A DNA stretch of 64,000 nt from NCBI GenBank assembly GCA_024220505.1, contig JAKZZE010000017.1:1165765-1229764 (forward strand), given 5' to 3'. The position numbers and the translations under genes were made by a program. The notes below the pieces were generated by a model, which was not told where the DNA came from, made no database searches, and saw only the letters and a program-made list of their open reading frames with translations. This stretch comes from Rhizopus arrhizus. Taxonomy: Eukaryota; Mucoromycota; Mucoromycetes; Mucorales; Rhizopodaceae. Within the stretch, counting starts at the first letter, position 1. Each line of letters starts with the position of its first letter. Below, piece after piece: positions 10,552 to 20,133 of the stretch.

Positions 10552-11072
10552 GGGATGTGGATGTAGCCTCAGTCGGTAGAGCGTCGGACTATATTGGTGA
10601 GGTCGCAAGTTCGACCCCTGATAGGATCTTCGGATCTATCCCTTCCCTGCCCCTCTACATGTTCTCTTTCTGCGGTGCTTTAAGCACTGAATGATTTTGT
10701 CTTGTGTGTCGCGTTGAGCGGCAGCTTTGTATCTGTTCGCCTTCCTTCCCTCCATTGTTGTTTGGTGTTGTGCCGCTTGATAACACCTGGTTTTAATGCC
10801 ACAAGTTGCTTCGGTGGTATGAGGTGTTTGTTGATCGTTGTCTGTGCGTTGCCTGGATTCCCAGCCCCGGGATTAAAGAAGCACCGTTCTGTCTCTGCCT
10901 CAAGTCTTCGTCTATGGTTTCTGCTTCAAGATTGTAATTCGCTCCTTCCCCCATTCCCCCCTAATAACTTGTATGCTTTCCAGGATGTTCCTGTGGATTG
11001 CAATAATGATTTGTTAATCGCCTGCATATAATCCAATAAAATATAAAAATCTTTAACCTGAGCTAAGCGACC
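10552..11072 (+). mobile_element. tRNA-headed SINE sharing the LINE 3' tail
   Basis: A 521-bp element abutting LINE copy 3. The 5' end carries RNA polymerase III-like boxes: an A box near 10561 (TGTAGCCTCAGTCGG, with one extra base) and a B box AGTTCGACCCC near 10610, as in a tRNA. A ~370-bp unrelated body follows. The last ~75 bases (GCAATAATGATTTGTTAATCGCC...ATCTTTAACCTGAGCTAAGCGACC) match the LINE 3' end. That suggests mobilisation by the LINE reverse transcriptase through a shared 3' recognition sequence. There is no convincing ORF. Confidence 0.8.
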
Positions 11073-11118
11073 GGGGATGTGGATGTAGCTCAGCCGGCAG
11101 AGCGCCCGACTATTATTG
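11073..11118 (+). mobile_element. SINE head, truncated
   Basis: GGGGATGTGGATGTAGCTCAGCC...GCCCGACTATT repeats the first ~45 bases of the SINE at 10552, here with a better A box (TAGCTCAGCCGG). It stops abruptly at 11118, where TTGTGGTTAAACCCC begins. The rest of the SINE, including its tail, is absent. Confidence 0.75.
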
Positions 11119-12490
11119 TTGTGGTTAAACCCCAAAATCCTGTGGTTGCCCGCTTAATTTCCGAGTTGTGGTTTGGGCATTTTTCGTGACCATAACTAAA
11201 GTTAGAGCCATGGCTATAGCGAAAAACTAAAATCCAGTGTTGTCCGGTTATTTTTCGGAGTAATAACCAACACTAGGCGCACCCCATTGGGTATATAAAC
11301 GAGATAAAGTGATTTTTGCATATAGCTCACTATTTTTGTGCCTATGGCTAGGCTTATGACTAAAATTTGGCTTATAGTTAAAGTTAAGCGGAGTAATAAC
11401 CAACGCTAAGTGCACTCCATTTGCTCTATAAATGGGATAAAGCCATTTTTACACCTAGCCCACTATTTTTGTGCCTATGGATAGGCTTATAGCTAAAATT
11501 TGGCTTATGACTGAAGTTAAGGTTGGATCTGTGATTATTTGCATGGTTAAACCCCAAAATCCTGTGGTTGCCCGCTTAATTTTGGAATTGTGGTTGTGGT
11601 TAAACCCCAAAATCCTGTGGTTGCCCGCTTAATTTCAGAGTTGTGGTGGAGCACTTTTCATGACGATAACTAAAGTTAGAATCACGGCTATAGCAAAAAT
11701 ATGAAAATTTCAGTGTTGGCCGGTTACGTTTCGGAGTAATAACGAACACTAGGTGCACCCCATTGGGTTATATAACGAGATAAAGTGATTTTTACACATA
11801 ATCCACTATTTTAGTGCCTATGGCTAGGCTTATAGCTAAAATTTGGCTTATGGCTAAAGTTAAGCGGAGTAATAACCAACACTAAGTGCACCCTATTTGC
11901 TCTATAAATGGGATAAAGCAATTTTACACATAGCCCACTATTTTGTGCCTATGGCTATGCTTATAGCTATAATTTGGCCTATGACTAAAGTTAAGGTTGG
12001 ATCTCTGATTATTTGCATGGTTAAACCCCAAAATCCTGTGGTTGCCCGCTTAATTTCCGAGTTGTGGTTAGGGCACTTTTCATGACGATAACTAAAGTTA
12101 GAATCACGGCTATAGCAAAAATATGAAATTCAGTGTTGGCCGGTTACGTTTCGGAGTAATAACGAACACTAGGCGCACCCCATTGGGTATATAAACGAGA
12201 TAAAGTGATTTTTTTACACATAGCCCACTATTTTGGTGCCTATGGCTAGGCTTATAGCTAAAATTTGGCTTATGGCTAAAGTTAAGCGGAGTGATAATCA
12301 ACACTAGACACACCCCCATTTGGTCTACAAATCATACAAAGCCATTTTTACACATAGCCCACTATGTTTTATGCCTATGGATAGGCTTATAGCTAAAATT
12401 TGGCCTATGACTAAAGTTAAGCTTGGATCTCTGATTATTCTAAGGTTATACCTAAAATCCTGTGGTTGCCCGCTTAATTTCAGAATTGTG
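11119..12490. repeat. Subtelomeric 133-bp repeats with telomere-like spacers (unit I left part)
   Basis: Tandem units of ~133 bp: CGGAG of CGGAGTAATAACCAACACTA recurs at 11256 and 11389. They share CACCCCATTGGGTATATAAACGAG, TTTTACACATAGCCCACTA and GCTTATAGCTAAAATTTGGC. Interleaved are copies of a ~40-bp core, GGTTAAACCCCAAAATCC plus TGTGGTTGCCCGCTTAATTT, at ~11122, 11548, 11600, 12018 and 12445. These are often preceded by TTGTGG. Short open frames here are repeat artefacts. The 180 bases after 12490 hold nothing I can name. Confidence 0.85.
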
Positions 12491-12668
12491 AAATGAATGG
12501 AAAGTTAGGAAGCAAATCTGTCCCAATAAGAATTTTACAATTGTGAGAGGAAGCATGATCGTCAATAATATGAAACTTATGTTTAATAATATGGTCAATG
12601 TTGTCGTATTCGACATTCAACATAATCAATAGATCTCATTCTGGGAATTTGGTCGCCATTTGCTAAAA

Positions 12669-14573
12669 CTAGGTTCCAGGAACTGAATGAAATTTAATAT
12701 TATTGTCTATTGCAAATTTTTTATTTATGACAGAGACACGTGCACCAGTATCTATGATACCATAAGCGTTCACATTATTAAGCGTGATTGGAGTAAAGGG
12801 GGAATAAGCCACATTATCCGATTCGAATAGACTATCATCTTCTCCAAACTTTATTGTTACGAATGGCAAAGACATTTTTGTTATACTCTTCATCAAACTA
12901 GTATTTATATTTTTATTTGAACAGATTATATTTCTGTCATAATGCTTATAAAGAAATTCAATTTCGTCATCAGATGATTCACATTGCTCATACGAGTGCG
13001 AGGTAGATTCATTATTACTAGGAGATAAAGATAAATCAGTAACTCTGTTTTTAGGAGATTTATTTATCTGACTAATGCTAGTGATCGAGTTGGACAGCTC
13101 TAAATTGCTAACAGTTTTGTCATTCCCTTTAGAAGAATTACTTACAATTTTTTTTGCCATATTTTCTTTTGATATGTTCATAGTCTTACAGAACAAGATG
13201 AATAATGACGAGGAGAGTACTTGGCAGTTTTGCAAAATGTGCATATACCTTGTTTCTTTAAATCTGCAATTCTTGCTCAAATTCAACAGATGTTTTTGAA
13301 ACTTTTTGGATCTTATGTTCACTTTGATGTACCATTTTTCTTTTTTAGTATTGGCGTTATCATCCTGTTCAACGAGTTTTTTGGTATTGTCTTTCTTTTC
13401 TTATCTTAAGGATGTTCAACAAAGCAGATTCTAAGTTAGCCATTTCTTTAATTAGAATTGACTCCAGAACATTCCATTCCTTAGGCAGAGGAATAGGCAA
13501 GTTGCGTGTTGAATAAATACTTTCTCCAGTGATATTGGAGCTAGTAGAGACAAGCGAGGGAAGATTTTTTTTGACAGTAGCTTGGACAATTTCCTGAAAC
13601 TTGACAGTGGTAAAGCCTCGAAATGAAATGTCCAATCAAGAAAGTGTTATCATGCATGTTAACCTTTGCACCAAGAGAGAAAAGACGATATCGATCCATT
13701 GCTTGGGTCAAAGTTTCACAACGTTCTTGTTTGAAATTGATAAGATTTTTAAACCACATCTCTGGTGTAGTTTGTTGAAGCAAGATCGAAGCGTTGTTTC
13801 AAGACTTCTTTTGCCTGATCCCAATTCAAAGCGGTTTTCTTATCCATACAACGTCTTTTAATGAATCGTTTCGAACCAGTCATGGTCGGTATCACTGTCA
13901 GACTTTTCAAAAGAAACTTCCAGGTAGTGCAACCAATGATCCTCTACAGATACATCATAATCCAAGAATTTTCTTTGGAAATCTCTAATAAACATATCCA
14001 AAGATGGTTCGTTACTAGGATTGACGTTTTATCACCTTCGCGAAGAGTGAGCTGATACAGAGCACTAGCGGTAGGGTTGACATTGAATTTTGGGATTTCA
14101 CGGCTTGGGATAAGTCTATCCTTGGGTGATGAATTTCTAGATTCATTGCCCTTCAACTCATGATTACGCAGTTCTAACTGGGAAGCAATGATAGCGTCAA
14201 CATCTTTTAAAGCTGATACAGCATAGCTCAATTGCTTTTCGTTTTCTTCAAGTAAAGTTAGCTTATTTTCTAAAATAAAACTCGCTTTATTATTGTTTAA
14301 TTTTTCAATTAAATCAAAGAACAAGGATTTTTGAGCCATCAACCTATCCATATAATTGGAAGGGTCCGAAGAAGGAACAGCAGGAGAAGAATCAGTAACT
14401 TCATCCATCTCAACATCAGTTTCAATGGATGCATCATCACGAGGATGGATGGATGAGTTTGACGCTCTACTTTCGAGAGTTTCAAGATCCATTCTATCCA
14501 AGGACTTAGCTACTTCATCAGCTGAATCCTTTTCAACGTTTTTGGCAGGGGATTGATTAATAGAAGAATTCAT
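12669..14573 (-). pseudogene. Ty3/gypsy-type gag-protease fragment, degenerate
   Basis: Minus-strand pieces in several frames add up to one gag reading toward a protease. The N-terminal part (14573-13944) starts MNSSINQSP and is Ser/Asp-rich with a helical segment. The middle part (~13783-13541) has the retrotransposon-gag look (WFKNLINFKQ, LTQAMDRYRLFSLG). A Cys/His stretch near 13250 (CRFKE...MHILQNC) may be a decayed zinc knuckle. The end (to 12669) contains an aspartic protease site IDTGARVSVI near 12750. At least two frameshifts separate these pieces. The sequence stops inside the protease, so reverse transcriptase and integrase are missing. Confidence 0.75.
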
Positions 14574-14940
14574 TCAAAAAAATGAGATATTTGCAGATAA
14601 TAAAGTGAGAAAAAAGAAAGGAAATAGTACTTGAAAACTAGTGAATGAGTCTCTATGTAACCTTGTTATTAGATTTCAAGACGAGAGACAGAACCCATTT
14701 AATCAAACTACGCCTTTATATAGGAAATGAAATTATTCAGGGACCAAAGTGAGTTCAAGGTCAATTTTAGTATTGAGCTTGAACAATATAAACATTGTAT
14801 ATGAGCTTTAAGGAATATGTAATAAGTAATATTATGTCTTCAGTACTTGTTATTTCTTATATAAGATCTGAGTAATCTCATACGAATAATAAGTATTTAA
14901 TAATGTAAATACGACACAAACCAAGGGGTCACTTGTTTAA
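14574..14940 (-). promoter_or_regulatory. Upstream region of the gag relic, possible LTR remnant
   Basis: On the minus strand TATATAAAGG lies near 14713-14722, ~140 bp before the gag start. That spacing would suit an LTR promoter followed by a leader. I cannot find a second LTR or a clear primer-binding site, so LTR identity is only inferred. Confidence 0.3.
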
Positions 14941-15730
14941 AATTTGTCGACCATGCTTTTTTAGGAAGTTGCAAATGCAATTTTATGGCTGTGGTTCTTC
15001 TTTTCAAAAATTAATGCTTTTATGTATCGTTTTATTTTATATTCATATTGTGACGATGCCATTGATAATCAAAAATGATGAGGACGCAAACATAGTTTAA
15101 TTTTAAGTTGCTAATTACTTTAAAGAAAACCTTTTTATTTTGTATTAACCAACTCGATTCAACTTAACAAAGCGAATTGAAGACATTAACCCAAAAACAA
15201 TCAAAAGCAACTCGGAAGACAAAAGCCCTACAAAACAAATTATGTATAAACAGCCATCTTTTCTTTTTTTTTCTGGTATGAAAACATACAATTTTCTTCA
15301 CTTTTTTTCTGTAAAATAATTTTTTTGAATCGAATGCTTGTTTTCTTCTCAGGAACAAGTCCTTTGAAGCACATACTTGATTGTATTCCCTTTTTTGTTT
15401 TGATATTTTTATTACTCTTCTGTAATAAGCTTGATTTACACAACAGAATCTGGTCATTACAGTTTAAATGCGAAATTGTGCTGAATACTGTATTATTTTT
15501 TTGGAATCAAGCTTGTTAAGACTATTGGTTCAGCATCTAATCTCTTTAAAATGAATGTATTTAATATTGTAGACACACAAAAACGAATGTTATCGCAATA
15601 TCTTTTGTTTAATTGATTATCTTAACACTTTGGCTATTTTTTTACATAAAGTATCTATAGTACTTGCTGCAAATGATATTAATAACAACGTTTCAACAAA
15701 CGTTTATATTTTTATTTCGTATTATTAATG
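14941..15730. repeat. Conserved block preceding the Merlin relic (unit I copy)
   Basis: AT-rich sequence with no gene I can support. It recurs, diverged, at ~23100-23578, 43021-43823 and 61366-62168, each time just beyond the 3' end of a Merlin transposase relic. Short minus-strand frames here (Lys-rich, containing KREYNQVCAS) recur in the copies but look like low-complexity artefacts. Confidence 0.6.
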
Positions 15731-16801
15731 TTATTTTTCTGCAGCAAGTTCTGCAAACCAGGCTGGATTATGTTGAACTCGATCAAAGCTAACATTCTTA
15801 AGGCAATTTATTATACCGTTAAAGGTATTGTTATGGTGCTTTCTTCGCCAAATAAATTCAATAAGCAACCAAGGTATCATTTTCTTTGTTCTGAGGGCAG
15901 GAGTTGCATTCATTTTTATTCAATTCCAAGTTCCTAAAGAAATTTTAGAATGATTTTGAGCTATAAACCTTTGTATATAGTAACCTTGTTCTTACCCTCA
16001 ATTGTATTGGTATGAACATCGCCATCACGAAATGTTACACTATGGCTGACAGTTCGATGTATTAAGTTCATTCCAAGGTTTACCATACTTTCATATGCTC
16101 GCCAACAGTCTGTATGTACTATGGATGCATCGGCAACATAATTTTGGATAATTGTATTTATCGTTTCCGTGTTTCTGTTATTCACCACAACAAGGAAGTA
16201 CTTTCGTTCAGGTGTCTTTTCCACACCACCAAGCATCCAAACACCCTCCACATGGTGTCCACGATGACACTTTCTTTTTCCAAACTTTGATTCATCAATT
16301 TCTACCACGATTGGATTTCGATCCGCATCATAGTCTCCAATTTTACAATCATTTTGCTGCAAATCTTCTTGTAAGGCTTGGTACCAATCTTAACGTTTTG
16401 CGTACTGTATTAGGAGAGCATCCAACCATGGTAGAAATTGCTATGCGGCGTATTTTCAAACGCCAAAAGTAAAGAATGGATAGAGTGTCATAGTTTGGTA
16501 AGTTTCGATGAGGAAAAAAGGAAGCGTTTCGTACAGCTATTTGACGTCCATTACAATATTTTTCGCCGGTTTCCTGGTTTATAGTTATGTCATTACATCT
16601 CCAACATGGATTACTTCTCGCTTGTTCCAAGTACATAATACTTCCTTCAGCACCATTTTGTGGACATAATGGGAACATTTTGCTCTCTGCTCCAATTATG
16701 TGGCAAAATGGTACTGTGATGTAACTCTTCATCAACTTCAAAATCTTCTTTTTCCAGTCATTCTTCAATATCGTCGTTATTGATAGAAATAAATGCTTCA
16801 T
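15731..16801 (-). pseudogene. Merlin (IS1595/ISXO2-like) DDE transposase relic, copy 1
   Basis: The minus strand encodes blocks typical of ISXO2-like/Merlin transposases: CNGRQIAVRNASFF, STMVGCSPNTVRKTL, VVEIDESKFGKRK, RGHHVEGVWMLGGVEKTPER, IVHTDCWRAYE and HTNTIEG. After HTNTIEG comes a short intron with donor GGTAAGAAC and acceptor TTTCTTTAG. The next exon resumes GTWN and runs to a C-terminal block IEFIWRRKHHNN ending LAAEK at 15731. Defects are a TGA right after GTWN, a frameshift around 16360-16390, and a ~170-bp deletion near 16660 that removes part of the N-terminal zinc-binding region. It sits in the conserved right part of subtelomeric unit I. Confidence 0.8.
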
Positions 16802-17076
16802 CCAAGTTTGAATTTTGTTCAGTTTATAAATGTGTTTTTTCTACTTCATCATCAGAATCAACAATAATAACAGGGTTACTTGATGAAGCAACAGATAACG
16901 ACACAGACGGTGGTTAAACCCCAAAAGAGTTATGGATACCAGCACAAAACGCTTATAAAATTGTGGTTGTGGTTTTCAACGCAGAAACAGAACCAATGGA
17001 CCACAAAAACGCAAAAAAAGAAAATTGTGTTTACGGTTAAAATCCAAAATCCTATGGTTGCCAGCTTAATTTCATA
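16802..17076. repeat. Distal subtelomeric segment of unit I
   Basis: Sequence AACAGATAACGACACAGACGG, a telomere-like GTGGTTGTGGTTTTCAA near 16965 and a diverged TTAAACCCCAAAA core. The same order occurs at ~45130-45300 and 63470-63640. No gene is visible. Confidence 0.6.
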
Positions 17077-17290
17077 CAGTGGGTGGAAAAATGGTTCCAA
17101 TGTTTTCGTCTCGCAACTTTAACGCTTTATAACTTTTGAACTACAAACGGTAACGACTCACAAAAACATGCATTTTGTAGCGCTTTTGCGGCTTATATTG
17201 GTGAAAAAAGATTTTGTTTGCACTGTTACACAATCGGGAATAAACTAAAATTAAGTACAAAAACCAACATTGGAACCATTTTTCCACTAC
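17077..17290 (+). repeat. Left 214-bp terminal inverted repeat
   Basis: Pairs exactly with the reverse complement of 18523-18736. The repeat is itself bounded by short inverted repeats: GTGGAAAAATGGTTCCAATG at the outer end and CATTGGAACCATTTTTCCAC at the inner end. This gives two potential transposase-binding sites per end, as in IR/DR-type Tc1 elements. Confidence 0.93.
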
Positions 17291-17477
17291 AACTCTAGAT
17301 AAGTTTATTTGTTATTTAATGAAATTTTCACTAGAGCTTTTAGCTGATTATGAGTCATACCATTCCGGCTATCGCCGAAAAAGTTTACGTGACGTATAAA
17401 ATTAATTTATCCCCGGTCAAAACTTTTTTTTCCTTTTCTTTCTCCACATATCGAAGATTTGGGGTATCACTACACAT

Positions 17478-18509
17478 ATGGTTCGCGCTCTCTCTAAAAA
17501 CAAGCAAGAAAGCATCAAATCATTGGTTTTACAAAACAAGCCATACTCAGTGATAATGGAACGTATCCCTAATTTAAAAAAATCTACTTTAAGTAGATAT
17601 GCCAACAAGTTTTCTCCTGGTAGAGTAACAGCAAACCTTGATAGAAAGGCTGTTCTAAGCGTTACCACCAAGTCTTATATACGTAAGCAGGTTGTTAATG
17701 GTACCCTCAAGACTGCGAAGGCTGTCCATAAGTATCTAGTATGCACTGGCCATAATATTAGCTACTCAGGTACCATTAAGGTTATGAAAAGCATGAACTT
17801 CCATGCTAAGATAAAGGTAAAAAAGCCTATATTGACTAAGGTTCAGCAAACAAGACGACTAGCATGGGCGGAAGAGCATAAAAACTGGACAAGCGATGAC
17901 TGGAGACGTATGGTATTCAGTGACGAAACAAAAGTCAACGTTTATGGGTCAGATGGTTGCAAATACTTTTGGAGTCGACCAGATGATAAACTTCCACCCC
18001 ATCATCTCGACTTGACAGTTAAAGGAGGGGGCGGTAGCATCATGGTATGGGGTTGTATTACCTATGACGGGCCTGGTTATGCATGTTGGATTAGTGAAGG
18101 CATAATGAAAGCTTCTGACTATGTCGGAATTCTTAGTACAACTCTCATGGATAGCCTTGATTACTATGATTACAATCCTCAGGACATCTATTTTCAGCAG
18201 GATAACGATCCTAAACACACATCAAAGCTAGCTAGGCAATGGTTCAAGGACAACAACTTCAAGTGTGACCATAAGTTCAACTGGCCATCACAAAGTCCAG
18301 ATCTAAACCCAATAGAGCACATCTGGCGCCACTTTAAGCTCAAGTTAAGTGCATATGATACTAGGGCAAAAGGTGTGCATGAATTATGGGATTGTATTGA
18401 AAAAGAATGGTCTATTTTTACAGCAGAAGACTATAGGGGATACATAGACAGTATGCCAGATCGTTGTAGAGCTGTAATTGCTGCGAAGGGCGGTCATACA
18501 AGATATTAA
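17478..18509 (+). CDS. Tc1/mariner transposase, intact, DD37E spacing
   Basis: The product is 343 residues; it cuts and pastes the element through its terminal repeats. Residues ~1-110 are the paired helix-turn-helix DNA-binding region (KKSTLSRYANKF). The catalytic domain shows FSDE (D149), WGCIT, QQDNDPKH (D242) and SPDLNPIEHIW (E280). That places 37 residues between the second Asp and Glu if the first D of DND is catalytic, and 35 if the second is. The ATG at 17478 follows the left TIR by ~190 bp and the TAA precedes the right TIR by ~13 bp. No frame damage is visible. The nearest relatives in this window are the elements at 24388 and 31115, only distantly similar. Confidence 0.95.
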   Translation: MVRALSKNKQESIKSLVLQNKPYSVIMERIPNLKKSTLSRYANKFSPGRVTANLDRKAVLSVTTKSYIRKQVVNGTLKTAKAVHKYLVCTGHNISYSGTIKVMKSMNFHAKIKVKKPILTKVQQTRRLAWAEEHKNWTSDDWRRMVFSDETKVNVYGSDGCKYFWSRPDDKLPPHHLDLTVKGGGGSIMVWGCITYDGPGYACWISEGIMKASDYVGILSTTLMDSLDYYDYNPQDIYFQQDNDPKHTSKLARQWFKDNNFKCDHKFNWPSQSPDLNPIEHIWRHFKLKLSAYDTRAKGVHELWDCIEKEWSIFTAEDYRGYIDSMPDRCRAVIAAKGGHTRY

Positions 18510-18522
18510 TAAAATAAAGCAT

Positions 18523-18736
18523 GTAGTGGAAAAATGGTTCCAATGTTGGTTTTTGTACTTAATTTTAGTTTATTCCCGATTGTGTAACAGTGCAAACAAA
18601 ATCTTTTTTCACCAATATAAGCCGCAAAAGCGCTACAAAATGCATGTTTTTGTGAGTCGTTACCGTTTGTAGTTCAAAAGTTATAAAGCGTTAAAGTTGC
18701 GAGACGAAAACATTGGAACCATTTTTCCACCCACTG
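18523..18736 (-). repeat. Right 214-bp terminal inverted repeat
   Basis: Exact reverse complement of 17077-17290. It starts 13 bases after the transposase stop codon and ends at CCCACTG before the TA duplication. Confidence 0.93.
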
Positions 18737-19030
18737 TAGTTGTGGTTTAGGCACTTTTTATGACGGTAACTAAAGTTAGAGTCACGGCTATATCGAAAAA
18801 GTAAAATCCAGTGTTGTCCGGTTACTTTTCGGAGTGATAACCAACACTAAGCGCACCCCATTGGGTATATAAACGAGATAAAGCGATTTTTCTTACAGAC
18901 AATTTTGTTTTGTGGTCATGGTTGGGAAGAAGAAGAAGAAGAAGAAGAAGAAGAAAAAAAAAAAAAAAAAAAAAAAAGAACCACAATTGTGGTTAAACCC
19001 CAAAATCCTGTGGTTGCCCGCTTAATTTTG
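18737..19030. repeat. Unit I distal end: subtelomeric repeat, (GAA)n-A tract, telomere-like seed
   Basis: Resumes the subtelomeric sequence interrupted by the transposon: CACCCCATTGGGTATATAAACGAG, then a (GAA)n run and a 25-base A tract at 18926-18977. Then come CACAATTGTGGTTAAACCCC and the TGTGGTTGCCCGC core. The same succession ends the other three units; at the last one real telomere follows. Confidence 0.85.
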
Positions 19031-20102
19031 GAGTTGTATTGAGGAATTAAAGATGAAAACCAAGAAAAACCAAGAAAAGGGTGATAAAGTTTCAACAGAA
19101 AAGAGAGCAAGACACACTAGACAATGTCTTTCGCTTCGAGGGATGAAGCTTCATCAGGTGGTTTATACCTGCTCTTTATATACTTTTTCCTTATCAAAAA
19201 ACCGCCGATAGGCGGAGATAATGTCGAAGATCTAAGATGCACGTGGTGGTACATGATAGATGAGATAATGACATAACATGCACATGGTAGTACATGATAA
19301 ATGAGATAATGACATAAGATGCACGTTGTCGTACATGATAAATAGTCTAAAGATGCACATGGTGATACATAATAGACGGTAAGGAACGGGAAAAACAGTA
19401 ATGTTTTGCCAATGGAGTACAGATTACGTATTGAGTAAAATCTGAAAAATAAATAATTTAAGTCCGTGTATTAAGTAATACAGGGAATAAAAAAGAATGT
19501 ATTACAAAATATTATGTAATAGATTATTCCGAGATTGTAGAACACAAGTGTCGGAAAAAATTCTTTTATTAGAAAAATAACTACATTGTATTACGAATGG
19601 TGGCGTTTTTTTATATATGAAGATAAAAATAAAATAAATATATATAACCCAAAAAGTCCAAAGAGAACAACAAAACAAGAACAAAAAGCACCAGCGGCGC
19701 TTTCGCTTCGAAATGAAGCTTCTTCAGGTGACTTAAACTTGCTCTTATATATCTTTTTCCACAAATTTAAAATTCTAGATAAGATAGAAAACTTAATCTA
19801 TAAAATCTTAAGGGAAAACGTGTTAGAATCTCGCCAAAAACGTAATAAATTAAAAAGAACATTCTTTTTAATTTATGCAGTGTAACAGGACCTGGAACGG
19901 GGTCAGCAATGGGGCTGAAACGTGGGACCTGATTCGGCGATGTAACCCGAGATAATAAGGTTACAAAAAAGATTCGGTGATGTAACCCGAGATAATGATG
20001 TTACAAAAAAGAAAATTGTATGACAATGACTCGGGAACGGTTTCACTTACACAAGGATCGAGACCATGATTGTGGTTACTGGTCATGCTACAGTGAAAGA
20101 TT
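19031..20102. repeat. Dispersed and short tandem repeats, no gene
   Basis: A mosaic of repeats. A 41-bp unit (GATGCACGTGGTGGTACATGA) occurs at 19236, 19277 and 19318, with a shortened fourth unit to ~19375. A 40-bp unit (GATTCGGCGATGTAACCCGA) occurs at 19931 and 19971. A dispersed motif with CTTCGNNATGAAGCTTC and CTCTTTATATACTTTTTCC occurs at ~19120-19200 and ~19695-19765. A hairpin lies near 19848-19876 (TTAAAAAGAA/TTCTTTTTAA). I support no coding sequence here. Confidence 0.7.
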
Positions 20103-20133
20103 TTTGTGGCTGTGGTTGTGGTTGTGGTTGTGA
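20103..20133 (+). repeat. Interstitial telomere-like TTGTGG run
   Basis: About four imperfect copies of GTGGTT/GTGGCT in the outward orientation of the terminal telomere, flanked by dispersed repeats. It could be an old chromosome end or a seed for recombination. Confidence 0.65.

Larger units (their letters stand above)
17077..18736 (+). mobile_element. Tc1/mariner-type transposon with perfect 214-bp TIRs
   Basis: A 1660-bp element flanked by TA on both sides (17075-17076 and 18737-18738), the expected target duplication. Both ends start CAGTGGGTGGAAAAATGG read inward. The inverted repeats extend 214 bp and I find them identical base for base. One transposase gene lies inside. It is inserted in subtelomeric sequence (TTAATTTCA|TA|GTTGTGG). 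Perfect TIRs plus an intact ORF indicate a very recent arrival. Confidence 0.95.

Noticed and set aside
10552..10630. A functional tRNA gene
   Set aside because: A and B boxes are present, but the A box has an extra base, the acceptor stem does not pair and the sequence continues into a SINE body with a LINE-type tail.
16349..16801. Merlin copy 1 as a spliced retrocopy, since its N-terminal intron is absent
   Set aside because: The missing ~170 bp also removes coding sequence and the C-terminal intron is still present, so a plain deletion explains it.
18926..18977. A tract as the poly(A) tail of a telomere-attaching retrotransposon
   Set aside because: A run of A on the outward strand at the distal side is opposite to what target-primed attachment of a polyadenylated RNA to the chromosome 3' end would leave, and no RT gene lies in the units.
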